Positions 1 to 8,651 of a stretch of 36,869 bases of DNA are shown one piece after another. The stretch comes from Flavobacteriales bacterium (lineage in GTDB: Bacteria > Bacteroidota > Bacteroidia > Flavobacteriales > Flavobacteriaceae). The position numbers and the translations under genes are program-made. Where the stretch lies: NCBI GenBank assembly GCA_024641135.1, contig JAHEDS010000018.1, positions 1 to 36,869 of the forward strand, read 5' to 3'. A model generated the notes under the pieces. It saw only the letters and a list, made by a program, of their open reading frames with translations, did no database searches and was not told where the DNA came from. The stretch's first letter is position 1. The number at the start of each line of letters is the position of its first letter.

Positions 1-1
1 A

Positions 2-652
2 TTAAAAGATCTTACTATTTCAAAGTCTAAGGGTGTATTATCTCAAATTAGTATTTTAAATGCCCAGTTGGAAACTGCAATAAAAAATCTGAACAGGATT
101 GAAAAGCTTGTTAAAGACAATGCTGCTACACAAAAACAATTAGATGATGTTAATGGAGAAATTAATGTTATTAAACAACAAATTTTAAGTATTGAGATTC
201 AAAATGCACCTGTAGTCAATGAGCTAAAAAATATTGATATTCAAATAAAACAAATTGAAGATAAAATAGATAAAAGCAAAATTTTCAATCCTATTGCTGG
301 GACAGTTTTGGTTAAATATGCAGAGCCTAGCGAAATCACTTCTTTCGGTAAGCCCCTTTATAAAATAGCCGATTTAAATACTTTGGATTTACGAGTTTAT
401 GTTAGCGAAACACAACTTGAAAGTATAAAAATTGGCGAAGAAGTTACCATTAAAGTTGATGCCAAAAAGGATTTAAAAAGCTATAAGGGTGTGATTAGTT
501 GGATTGCATCAGAAGCAGAATTTACTCCTAAAATCATTCAAACAAAAGACGAACGCATAGCTTTGGTATATGCCGTAAAGATTTTTGTTAAAAATGATGG
601 TGGCTTAAAAATTGGTATGCCTGCCGAAATGTGGCTTAATCATCAAAATTAA
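2..652 (+). CDS. HlyD-family efflux adaptor (membrane fusion protein), 5' end cut by window
   Basis: The reading frame is open from base 2, so the N-terminus (membrane anchor or signal and first lipoyl half) lies outside the window. The visible 216 residues begin in a coiled-coil hairpin rich in Lys, Glu, Gln and Ile. They continue into a lipoyl-like segment (IFNPIAGTVLVKYAEPSE) and a beta-barrel region ending in GLKIGMPAEMWL, the usual end of this family. Such adaptors bridge an inner-membrane exporter to a TolC-like outer-membrane channel in the periplasm. An internal TTG at 68 is not the start, because coding sequence continues upstream of it. The gene is followed after 37 bases by an OsmC gene and then by ABC ATPase and permease genes, so it is the adaptor of that pump. 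Substrate unknown. Confidence 0.88.
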   Translation, partial: LKDLTISKSKGVLSQISILNAQLETAIKNLNRIEKLVKDNAATQKQLDDVNGEINVIKQQILSIEIQNAPVVNELKNIDIQIKQIEDKIDKSKIFNPIAGTVLVKYAEPSEITSFGKPLYKIADLNTLDLRVYVSETQLESIKIGEEVTIKVDAKKDLKSYKGVISWIASEAEFTPKIIQTKDERIALVYAVKIFVKNDGGLKIGMPAEMWLNHQN

Positions 653-689
653 ATACAAATATTTTTTAATAAACTTAAAATAAACAACA

Positions 690-1148
690 ATGGACAAACA
701 TTATTATAACGTAAATGTAGCTTGGAAACGAGACCGTAAAGGTGTTATGTGTTCCCCTGAATTACATAAAAATGAAACCAATGAAATGAATTGCATTGAG
801 GTTGCTACACCTCCGGAATTTTCTAAAGGAATGCCAAATATCTGGTCTCCTGAACATTTATTTACCGCAGCTGTAAGTAGCTGTTTAATGACTACTTTTC
901 TAGCAATTGCAGAATATTCAAAATTTGAATTTATCAGTTTTAAATGTGATTCGAAAGGAATTTTAGACAAGGTTGACGGAAAGTTTGTAATGACCGAAGT
1001 GTTATTATTTCCTGAAGTTGTCATAGCAGATGAAGCGCAGAAAGAAAAAGCTTTAAGAATACTTGAAAAATCAGAAAATGCCTGTTTAATATCAAATTCC
1101 ATAACATCAAAAGTTATTATGGAATCAAAAATTACGATTCAAAAATAA
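690..1148 (+). CDS. OsmC/Ohr-family protein
   Basis: A 152-residue protein of about the usual OsmC length. It carries the two family cysteines: C65 in the segment PEHLFTAAVSSCLM and C132 in NACLISNSI. In characterised OsmC and Ohr proteins this pair reduces organic hydroperoxides in the cytoplasm, but many paralogues have no proven substrate. The ATG at 690 is the first in frame after the HlyD stop. The gene sits 37 bases after the adaptor and 5 bases before the first ABC ATPase, so it is co-transcribed with the exporter. An OsmC gene inside an efflux operon suggests a link to oxidative or electrophile stress, which is inference. Confidence 0.88.
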   Translation: MDKHYYNVNVAWKRDRKGVMCSPELHKNETNEMNCIEVATPPEFSKGMPNIWSPEHLFTAAVSSCLMTTFLAIAEYSKFEFISFKCDSKGILDKVDGKFVMTEVLLFPEVVIADEAQKEKALRILEKSENACLISNSITSKVIMESKITIQK

Positions 1149-1153
1149 CATAA

Positions 1154-2056
1154 GTGAGCATTTCTGTAAATAAAATTAATAAGTCGTATAAAAATGTACA
1201 GGCATTAAAAGATATTTCTTTTGATGTTAAACCTGGTGAATTATTCGGAATAATTGGCCCAGATGGGGCAGGAAAAACAACCTTATTCCGGGTTTTAACA
1301 ACGCTATTAATTCCAGATTCAGGAAATGCTACCGTCTCTAATTTTGATATTATAACCGACTTTAAATCGATACGCAATTCTGTGGGTTATATGCCTGGAA
1401 AATTTTCATTATATCAAGATCTGACAGTTGAAGAAAATTTAAATTTTTTTGCTAATATTTTCAAAACAAGCATTCAGGAAAACTACGATTTAATAAAGGA
1501 CATATATGTTCAAATAGAGCCCTTTAAGAATCGTAGAGCCGGAAAACTTTCTGGCGGAATGAAACAGAAACTTGCTTTATGTTGTGCTTTAATTCACAAA
1601 CCAACAGTTCTATTTTTAGATGAACCCACAACAGGTGTAGATCCTGTGTCTCGCAAGGAGTTTTGGAATATGTTAAAAAGATTACAACTTACAGGTTTAA
1701 CCATATTAGTTTCAACACCTTATATGGATGAAGCTGCACTTTGCGACCGAATTGCTTTTATTCAAAACGGTTCTATTTTAGAAATTGATACTCCAAACGC
1801 CATTTTAAATCATTTCTCAAAGAAAATTTATAATATCAGCGCAGATAATATGTACCAATTAATAGAAAGCCTTAAAGCCTATGAACATACGTATAGTGCC
1901 TACCCTTTTGGTGAATGCATTCATTATTCTGATAAAAGAACAGACTTAAAAATTAATGAATTGTATGAGTTTTTAAAATTAAAAGGTTTGGATCATATAA
2001 TAATTGATCAAACAAAACCATCCATTGAAGATACTTTTATGGCCTTAGCAAACTAA
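1154..2056 (+). CDS. ABC transporter ATPase with degenerate Q- and H-loops
   Basis: A 300-residue nucleotide-binding domain starting at GTG 1154, 5 bases after the OsmC gene. Walker A is GPDGAGKTT (35-43), the signature LSGGM is at 132-136 and Walker B LFLDEP has D156 and E157. Two usually conserved positions are changed. The Q-loop reads GYMPGKF with Gly82 in place of Gln, and the H-loop reads STPYMDE with Pro189 in place of His. About 80 residues after the core form a C-terminal accessory domain. It matches the first half of YbhF-type ATPases, which in Escherichia coli are a single fused chain. It should pair with the next gene product and drive the two permeases that follow. Confidence 0.9.
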   Translation: MSISVNKINKSYKNVQALKDISFDVKPGELFGIIGPDGAGKTTLFRVLTTLLIPDSGNATVSNFDIITDFKSIRNSVGYMPGKFSLYQDLTVEENLNFFANIFKTSIQENYDLIKDIYVQIEPFKNRRAGKLSGGMKQKLALCCALIHKPTVLFLDEPTTGVDPVSRKEFWNMLKRLQLTGLTILVSTPYMDEAALCDRIAFIQNGSILEIDTPNAILNHFSKKIYNISADNMYQLIESLKAYEHTYSAYPFGECIHYSDKRTDLKINELYEFLKLKGLDHIIIDQTKPSIEDTFMALAN

Positions 2057-2061
2057 TTTTT

Positions 2062-2784
2062 ATGGAAAATGTTATTGAGGTTAATAATTTAACAAAAACA
2101 TTTGGTGCATTTACAGCAGTTGATGCCATATCTTTTCAAGTTAAAAAAGGTGAAATTTTTGGATTTCTAGGTGCTAACGGTGCCGGAAAAACAACTGCCA
2201 TAAAAATGTTAATTGGAATAACCACCCCTACATCAGGAGATGCTACTATTGCGGGTTTTAATGTTTATACTCAAACAGAATCTATAAAAAGAAATATTGG
2301 TTACATGAGTCAAAAATTTGCACTTTACGATGATTTAACCGTTAAAGAGAACATTACTTTTTTTGGAGGTATTTATGGCTTGAATAGAAATACCATTAAA
2401 ACAAAAACAAGAGAATTGATTGATGAGTTGAAATTGGAACAGGTAACAAATCAATTAGTTGGCTCATTACCCTTAGGCTGGAAACAAAAAATATCCTTTT
2501 CGGTTGCACTATTACATCGTCCTAAAATTGTATTTCTAGATGAACCTACCGGTGGTGTAGATCCTATAACGAGAAGACAATTTTGGGAAATGATTTATAA
2601 AGCTGCAAATCAAGGAACCACTATTTTTGTGACTACTCATTATATGGATGAGGCTGAGTATTGCGATCGTGTATGCATTATGGTTGATGGTCAAATTGAA
2701 GCTTTAGATGCGCCAAAAAATCTAAAAAAGACTTTTGAAGTAGACAGTATGAATGAAGTCTTTTTAAAACTAGCACGGCGATGA
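2062..2784 (+). CDS. ABC transporter ATPase with degenerate signature motif
   Basis: A 240-residue ATPase domain. Walker A is GANGAGKTT, the Q-loop GYMSQKF is intact (Q84), Walker B VFLDEP has D160 and E161, and the H-loop His193 in TTHYMDEAEYCD is intact. The signature motif is not LSGGQ but SLPLGWKQK (135-143), as in the C-terminal half of YbhF-like proteins. Its weak signature complements the weak Q/H-loops of the preceding ATPase, which suggests an obligate heterodimer. The stop codon overlaps the next permease start by four bases (ATGA), so translation is probably coupled. Confidence 0.92.
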   Translation: MENVIEVNNLTKTFGAFTAVDAISFQVKKGEIFGFLGANGAGKTTAIKMLIGITTPTSGDATIAGFNVYTQTESIKRNIGYMSQKFALYDDLTVKENITFFGGIYGLNRNTIKTKTRELIDELKLEQVTNQLVGSLPLGWKQKISFSVALLHRPKIVFLDEPTGGVDPITRRQFWEMIYKAANQGTTIFVTTHYMDEAEYCDRVCIMVDGQIEALDAPKNLKKTFEVDSMNEVFLKLARR

Positions 2785-3887
2785 AACTGTTTTTAGGATT
2801 TGTTAAAAAAGAATTCTACCATATCTTAAGAGATAGGCGTTCTCTGTTTATCTTATTTGGGATGCCTATTATTCAAATACTCCTATTTGGATTTGCAATA
2901 ACAAATGAAATAAACAATGTTAATATTGCAATTTTCGACCATTCAAAGGATATAACAACACATAAAATTATTGATAAAATATCGGCTTCTTCTTATTTTA
3001 GTTTAAATAAACTTATTGAAAATGAAGATGATATCGAATCTGTTTTTAAAAAAGGAAAAGTTAAAGCTGTTTTAATTTTTGAAAGAAATTTTAATAAAAA
3101 GTTGTTGACAAACGAGCAACCAAAGGTTCAAATAATAACAGATGCAACCGATCCGAATACTGCAAATACTATTTATAATTACATAAATGCTATAATACAA
3201 TCCTATTTACATGAAATAAATAAAGATGTTCCTGTTGTATATCAAATTACCCCTCAACCTCGTATGATTTATAATCCGGAATTAAAAAGTGTCTTTATGT
3301 TTGTGCCTGGTGTTATGACTGTTATTTTAATGCTAGTATCTGCAATGATGACTTCTATATCCATTACCAGAGAAAAAGAATTAGGTACCATGGAAGTATT
3401 ATTAGTATCACCATTAAAACCTATACAGGTTATTTCAGGAAAGGTAATCCCTTATGTATTCTTATCTGTAATTAATGCTATTGTAATTATTTTACTTAGT
3501 ATTTTTATTTTTAAAATGCCCGTTCAAGGAAGTTTAATACTACTTGGTTTTGAGAGTGTTTTATTTATTGTAACAGCCTTAGCATTAGGTATATTAATCT
3601 CAACGATATCTGCCACACAACAAACAGCAATGATGATTTCTTTAATGGGTTTAATGTTGCCGGTAATAATTTTATCTGGTTTTATTTTTCCAATTGACAG
3701 CATGCCTTTACCATTGCAAATTATTAGTAACATCATCCCTGCTAAATGGTTTATTATTATTTTAAAAGCCATAATGTTAAAAGGAGTAGGCATCATTTAT
3801 ATTTGGAAAGAAACACTTATTTTATTAGGAATGACTTTGTTTTTTGTTGCCTTAAGTACGAAAAAGTATAAAATCCGATTAGAGTAA
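2781..3887 (+). CDS. ABC-2 type exporter permease
   Basis: A 368-residue membrane protein. It has one N-terminal membrane segment (about 22-42) followed by a large extracytoplasmic domain (about 45-165) and a cluster of about five membrane segments from residue 170. The motif REKELGTMEVLLVSPLKP between the second and third helices is typical of ABC-2 export permeases of the YhhJ/YbhS/YbhR group. It overlaps the preceding ATPase by four bases and the next permease by one base (TAATG). With the next gene it should form the heterodimeric membrane channel of the exporter. Confidence 0.92.
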   Translation: MKLFLGFVKKEFYHILRDRRSLFILFGMPIIQILLFGFAITNEINNVNIAIFDHSKDITTHKIIDKISASSYFSLNKLIENEDDIESVFKKGKVKAVLIFERNFNKKLLTNEQPKVQIITDATDPNTANTIYNYINAIIQSYLHEINKDVPVVYQITPQPRMIYNPELKSVFMFVPGVMTVILMLVSAMMTSISITREKELGTMEVLLVSPLKPIQVISGKVIPYVFLSVINAIVIILLSIFIFKMPVQGSLILLGFESVLFIVTALALGILISTISATQQTAMMISLMGLMLPVIILSGFIFPIDSMPLPLQIISNIIPAKWFIIILKAIMLKGVGIIYIWKETLILLGMTLFFVALSTKKYKIRLE

Positions 3888-5008
3888 TGAAAATATTAGG
3901 ATTTATAATTCAAAAGGAATTTAAGCAGATTTTTAGAAATAAGGGTATGCTGCCTATTATCTTTATTATGCCATTTATCCAACTTATAATTTTATCTAAT
4001 GCGGCTACTTTTGATATTAAAAATATAAAATTCTCCTATATTGATAACGATCATACATCTTTTTCAAGAGCTTTAATTAATAAGTTTGAAGCTTCAAAAT
4101 ATTTTCATGTTTTAACAGATTTCCCTTCTGAACAATTGGCTAATTCTGCTATGTTAAACGGTGATGTAGACATAATATTAGAAATCCCCAATCATTTTGA
4201 ACGCGACTTACAAAAAGAAAAGCATATTAATTTAAGAGTGACTATTAATGCCATTGACGGGGCTGCTGCAGGTGTAGAAAGTGTATATATTAATCAGATT
4301 ATTAAAAGTTACAACAAAGATATTGGACTTAAATTAATGCAACCAAATGATTTGCAAATTACAGCATTAAATATTGAAACAATCCCATCATTTTGGTACA
4401 ACAAAACGCTTAATTATAAAACTTTTATGGTTCCTGGAATATTAGTTTTATTAGTAACTATGATTACTTTGTTTCTCTCAGGTATGAATATTGTTCGTGA
4501 AAAAGAAATTGGTACATTAGAACAAATCAATGTCACACCTATAAAAAAAAGCCAGTTTATAATAGGAAAGTTATTTCCTTTTTGGGTCATAGGCCTAGGC
4601 TTACTAAGTATTGGTTTATTGATAGCGAAAGTTTTATTTGACGTTCCTATTATTGGAAATTTAGCATTAATGTATCTTTATACGTCAATATATATTTTAG
4701 TAATATTAGGTATTGGATTATTTATTTCAAATTTTACAGAAACCCAACAACAAGCCATGTTTATATCTTGGTTTTTTATGGTTATATTTATATTAATGAG
4801 TGGTTTATTTACACCTATTGAGAGTATGCCTAAATGGGCCCAAATGATAACGGAATTCAACCCTATAAAATATTTTGTTCAGGTAATGCGTATGGTTATG
4901 CTCAAAGGCTCAGGAATTAATGATATTTTACCTCAATTATCAAAAACTATATTATTTGCATTTATAATGAATGGTTTAGCAATTTGGAGTTATAAAAAAA
5001 CAAATTAA
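3887..5008 (+). CDS. ABC-2 type exporter permease
   Basis: A 373-residue paralogue of the previous gene with the same topology: a first membrane segment at about 20-40, an extracytoplasmic domain and a C-terminal membrane bundle. It contains REKEIGTLEQINVTPIKK, the same conserved cytoplasmic loop. Two consecutive permease genes after two ATPase genes match the YbhS and YbhR arrangement of multidrug or cation efflux systems. The ATG overlaps the stop of the previous gene by one base. The APC permease gene follows after 18 bases. Confidence 0.92.
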   Translation: MKILGFIIQKEFKQIFRNKGMLPIIFIMPFIQLIILSNAATFDIKNIKFSYIDNDHTSFSRALINKFEASKYFHVLTDFPSEQLANSAMLNGDVDIILEIPNHFERDLQKEKHINLRVTINAIDGAAAGVESVYINQIIKSYNKDIGLKLMQPNDLQITALNIETIPSFWYNKTLNYKTFMVPGILVLLVTMITLFLSGMNIVREKEIGTLEQINVTPIKKSQFIIGKLFPFWVIGLGLLSIGLLIAKVLFDVPIIGNLALMYLYTSIYILVILGIGLFISNFTETQQQAMFISWFFMVIFILMSGLFTPIESMPKWAQMITEFNPIKYFVQVMRMVMLKGSGINDILPQLSKTILFAFIMNGLAIWSYKKTN

Positions 5009-5026
5009 ATTATTTCAATTTATGGT

Positions 5027-6757
5027 ATGAAAAAAAAGTTAAATGAACTTGCCGCCACAGCCATCTGCGGAAATGATATTAGTTCTTCTTGTTTATATGT
5101 TTCAGCTCTTGCTATTGTTTATGCCGGTCAATTTGCCTGGATTTCATTACTTATAGTTTCTGCAGTTCTTTATTTATTTAGAAAAATCTATGGTGAAGTT
5201 GTTGGAGCTTTACCTTTAAATGGAGGCGCATACAATGCTTTACTTAATACTACTAAAAAGTCAACGGCATCATTCGCTGCCTCTTTAACGGTATTATCGT
5301 ATATGGCAACCGCAGTCATTTCAGCGAGCGAAGCTATTAAATATGCCCATAGTTTATGGAATGGTATTCCAATTATATCTGCCACTATTTTATTGTTATT
5401 AATATTCATGGGCTTAGTTATTTTAGGTATCGGTGAATCGTCAAAAGTAGCAATAGCCATATTTATTTTTCATTTAACATCATTAGTGATTCTTTGTTTT
5501 TTTAGTATCTATTTCCTATTTAATACTGGTTTTGATACTTTAATAGCTAATTTCAAAGCACCTGTTGAAGGGGGAATAACAAAAGCCTTGTTTTTTGGAT
5601 TTGCTGCGGCTATGCTTGGTATAAGTGGTTTTGAAAGTTCTGCAAACTATGTTGAAGAACAAAAGGAAGGCGTTTTTCCAAAAACATTAAAGAATATGTG
5701 GATTATTGTGACAATATTTAATCCCTTATTGGCTTTTTTAGCACTTGCCATTATCCCATTATCAACCATAAATGCCAATGAAGAAACCTTATTATCTTTT
5801 ATGGGAGATTTAACTGGAGGAAATTGGCTTTTATATGTTGTTTCTATTGATGCGGCGCTTGTTTTAAGTGGGGCTGTTTTAACGTCCTATGTTGGTGTTG
5901 GAGGATTGGTAGAACGGATGGCTTTAGACCGAATTTTACCGAAAGAGATTTTGAAAAAAAATAAGAGAGGAAGTTCATTTTTAATTTTTCTAGCATTTTT
6001 TTTGTTATCTGTTTCTGTATTATTAATTACTGAAGGTAATTTAGAAAAGTTAGCAGGTGTTTATACCATTGCCTTTTTAGGGGTTATGGTACTATTTGGA
6101 ATAGGTAACCTGTTACTTAAAGCTAAAAGAAACAAATTGCCTAGACCAGAAAAAGCTACGTATCCTGCTGTTATTATTGCGATAATAGGTATCATTTTAG
6201 CATTATTGGGCAATATCATTTTAAACCCTGAATATCTAGCTATATTCATGGAATATCTTATTCCTACTATTTTGATTGTTGGATTTATGTTGTATCGCAC
6301 ACCCATTTTAAAAGGGTTGCTATTATTTCTTGATTATATTACCCCCTCAAATAAGCATTTTTTTAATACCACCAAACGTAAAATTAATATAGCCATTAGA
6401 AAAATAAACGCACAAGAATTCGTGTTTTTTACCAAAGGAGATAATGTGGCAGGAATTAATGAAGTATTACAATATATTTTGGCAAATGAAGATACGAGAC
6501 GTCTTAAAATTGTTAATGTTTTAAAGAATGGGGAAAATATACCTCAAGGGCTTAAAAATGATATTCAAGTTTTAGATAGAGCCTATCCTAATATTGTAAT
6601 TGAATTAGTTGAAGAACCAGGTGTTTTTGGTCCCGATAAAATTCATGAATTATCAGATCGATGGAAAATCCCTGTAAACTTTATGTTTATTGGATCTCCA
6701 GGTGATAAATTTCCTTATAAATTACATGAATTAGGAGAAGTTAGATTAATTATTTAG
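5027..6757 (+). CDS. APC-superfamily amino-acid permease with C-terminal cytoplasmic domain
   Basis: A 576-residue protein with about twelve predicted membrane helices (roughly residues 10-430). The first helix region contains AATAICGNDISSSCLYV, and GALPLNGGAYNALL is the helix-2 region typical of APC transporters. The last 120 residues (from about 455) are soluble and alternate beta strands with helices (for example FVFFTKGDN and IVIELVEEPGV). They resemble a small nucleotide-binding or universal-stress-type regulatory domain, though I cannot prove that. The gene lies 18 bases after the second ABC permease and probably ends the operon. It overlaps the convergent EamA gene by eight bases. The substrate is probably an amino acid or a related amine. 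Confidence 0.88.
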   Translation: MKKKLNELAATAICGNDISSSCLYVSALAIVYAGQFAWISLLIVSAVLYLFRKIYGEVVGALPLNGGAYNALLNTTKKSTASFAASLTVLSYMATAVISASEAIKYAHSLWNGIPIISATILLLLIFMGLVILGIGESSKVAIAIFIFHLTSLVILCFFSIYFLFNTGFDTLIANFKAPVEGGITKALFFGFAAAMLGISGFESSANYVEEQKEGVFPKTLKNMWIIVTIFNPLLAFLALAIIPLSTINANEETLLSFMGDLTGGNWLLYVVSIDAALVLSGAVLTSYVGVGGLVERMALDRILPKEILKKNKRGSSFLIFLAFFLLSVSVLLITEGNLEKLAGVYTIAFLGVMVLFGIGNLLLKAKRNKLPRPEKATYPAVIIAIIGIILALLGNIILNPEYLAIFMEYLIPTILIVGFMLYRTPILKGLLLFLDYITPSNKHFFNTTKRKINIAIRKINAQEFVFFTKGDNVAGINEVLQYILANEDTRRLKIVNVLKNGENIPQGLKNDIQVLDRAYPNIVIELVEEPGVFGPDKIHELSDRWKIPVNFMFIGSPGDKFPYKLHELGEVRLII

Positions 6758-7592
6758 AAGTTCCTTTATATAGAACATTTAAAATCAAACCTCCAATAAT
6801 AAGAGCAATACCTAATAAACTCCAAAAGGTATACACTTCACCAACCCAAAAAAGACCAATGAGTAAAGTAAAAATGACTTCTATGTATTTTAAGGGAGCC
6901 ACTTGATTGGTTGAAGCCGTTTGAAACGCTTTTGTCATATATACTTGACCAAAATAACCAAACACTCCTAAACTAAATAGCAAAAACCATTCTATTCCAT
7001 TGGGAGTAACCCAGTTATCAATTGACAATATACCACCCGTTATAGTGGCTATTATCATAAAGTAATTCACAACCACCACAGGATGTTCACTTTTTCCTAT
7101 TTTACTTATTATAACGTAAACAAAACCACTAAATACAGATGCAAGAAGAACTAAAATTAATCCATAAGTACTAACATTGGTATCAAATCCTTTTAAGATT
7201 AATACACCTGAAAAAGCCATGATAAAAAATAACCATTGTAATGGTTTAACTTTTTCCTTTAAAAAAATAACAGCAAAAAGCGTAGCGAAAATGGGTGCAA
7301 TATAACGTAAAGAAACAGCCGTACCTACAGATAAATACTTGATTGACATAAAAAACAAAGTCATTGAAGTAACACCAACTAAGCCTCTTAAAATCAATAA
7401 CTTATTATTTGTTCCAATGATAGGAATTTTGTTTTTTAAAAGAAACCCAAAAGTAAAAAACAAAGAACTCGCAGATCTGAAAAATACAATTTCATGAGCA
7501 TTAATATTAACCAAATACTTTACCGTAACATTCATACAAGCAAATGCCATTGTGCTAATTATCATAAATTTTATGGCATTCTTAATATCCAA
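6750..7592 (-). CDS. EamA/DMT-family transporter
   Basis: A 280-residue integral membrane protein with about ten hydrophobic helices in two EamA repeats. The end of the second repeat reads LKYIEVIFTLLIGLFWVGEV, a typical DMT signature region. The start is uncertain: the longest reading begins with TTG at 7592, and the first in-frame ATG is at 7565 (residue 10). Initiation at ATG would still keep most of helix 1. It lies 30 bases downstream of the agmatine deiminase gene on the same strand. It is therefore probably the last gene of the putrescine operon and a candidate exporter of an amine or amino acid. Its 3' end overlaps the APC permease gene from the other strand. Confidence 0.85.
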   Translation of the reverse strand: MDIKNAIKFMIISTMAFACMNVTVKYLVNINAHEIVFFRSASSLFFTFGFLLKNKIPIIGTNNKLLILRGLVGVTSMTLFFMSIKYLSVGTAVSLRYIAPIFATLFAVIFLKEKVKPLQWLFFIMAFSGVLILKGFDTNVSTYGLILVLLASVFSGFVYVIISKIGKSEHPVVVVNYFMIIATITGGILSIDNWVTPNGIEWFLLFSLGVFGYFGQVYMTKAFQTASTNQVAPLKYIEVIFTLLIGLFWVGEVYTFWSLLGIALIIGGLILNVLYKGTSK

Positions 7593-7622
7593 AATGTTAG
7601 CTGAAAATCATTGATAAAAAGG

Positions 7623-8651
7623 CTATAAAGGTATTTGCTGACTTAAACAATGTAACGTACCAAATCCCCATATTAAATCAATGGCACTGATACCAATAAT
7701 TTCTCTATTTGGGAAACAATCTGCAATAATATTTAAAGCGATTCGGTCTTTAGAATCATTAAATGTTGGCACCAAAACACATTTGTTCAAAATTAAAAAA
7801 TTGGCATAACTCGCTGGAATATTAATTCCATCAAACTCCAAAGTAGTTGGCATTGGTAGTTCAACAATTTTCGGACTTGATCCATTTTCTAAAACCGCTC
7901 TTTTAAGGCGATTTAAATTGTCCTGAAGAGGTTTGAAATTTTTATTTTTAGAATCAGATTCCACAACAGTCAAAATAGTATCTTCATTAACAAACCGAGC
8001 CAAATCATCAATATGACCATGCGTATCATCCCCTATTATACCATCTCCTAACCAAATAACATTGGTAACACCCAAATATTCTTTGAAAATATTTTCATAA
8101 TCCGTTTTCGTAAAATTTTTATTACGAACTTGAATCGAAGGGTGTAGCAGGCATTCTTCAGAAGTTAACAAAGTCCCTTTTCCATTTACATCAATGGCAC
8201 CTCCTTCTAAAACAACAGACTTTCCTTTATATTTTACCTGTGTTAACGGAATATTTAAATGATTTGAAACTTTTGATGGCACATGCTTATCTAGCTGAAA
8301 GTTTTTATACTTGGCCCAGCCATTAAAGTTAAAATTTAAAGCCTCCCGATTACTTCCGTTTTTAACTATAATTGGACCCGAATCACGCATCCAACTCCTA
8401 TTTGTTTTATGAATTATAAATGAAATATTAGAAATATTGACATGTGCTATTTCAAGCATTTCCAAAACCTTTGCCTTTAGTTTCTCGTCGGCAACCACTA
8501 AATAAACAGTTTCAACTAAAGCTACTTTTTTTATAAATTCTACAAAAGCCCATTGAATAGCTCCATATTTTCCTGGCCAATCGTTGCCATTATGAGGAAA
8601 ACAAAGTAATAAACCTTGCTGTTTTTCCCATTCTGCTGGAAATCTTCTCAT
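7623..8651 (-). CDS. aguA: Agmatine deiminase (agmatine iminohydrolase)
   Basis: A 342-residue member of the peptidyl-arginine-deiminase-like guanidine-modifying family, which converts agmatine to N-carbamoylputrescine and ammonia. Family motifs are present in order: RRFPAEWEKQQ at the N-terminus, WMRDSGPIIV, LEGGAIDVNGKGTLLTSEEC, GDDTHGHIDDLARF and the catalytic-cysteine segment GTLHCLSQQ with C335 near the C-terminus. Its ATG overlaps the stop codon of the upstream amidase gene by one base (TAATG), which implies translational coupling. The amidase performs the next step. The pair makes putrescine by the agmatine route; arginine decarboxylase is not in the window. Confidence 0.95.
   Translation of the reverse strand: MRRFPAEWEKQQGLLLCFPHNGNDWPGKYGAIQWAFVEFIKKVALVETVYLVVADEKLKAKVLEMLEIAHVNISNISFIIHKTNRSWMRDSGPIIVKNGSNREALNFNFNGWAKYKNFQLDKHVPSKVSNHLNIPLTQVKYKGKSVVLEGGAIDVNGKGTLLTSEECLLHPSIQVRNKNFTKTDYENIFKEYLGVTNVIWLGDGIIGDDTHGHIDDLARFVNEDTILTVVESDSKNKNFKPLQDNLNRLKRAVLENGSSPKIVELPMPTTLEFDGINIPASYANFLILNKCVLVPTFNDSKDRIALNIIADCFPNREIIGISAIDLIWGFGTLHCLSQQIPL

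Noticed and set aside
704-1102. Antisense ORF within the OsmC gene
   Set aside because: Shadow of a well-supported coding sequence with no family features. The same applies to other antisense ORFs under the transporters, E1 and thrA.
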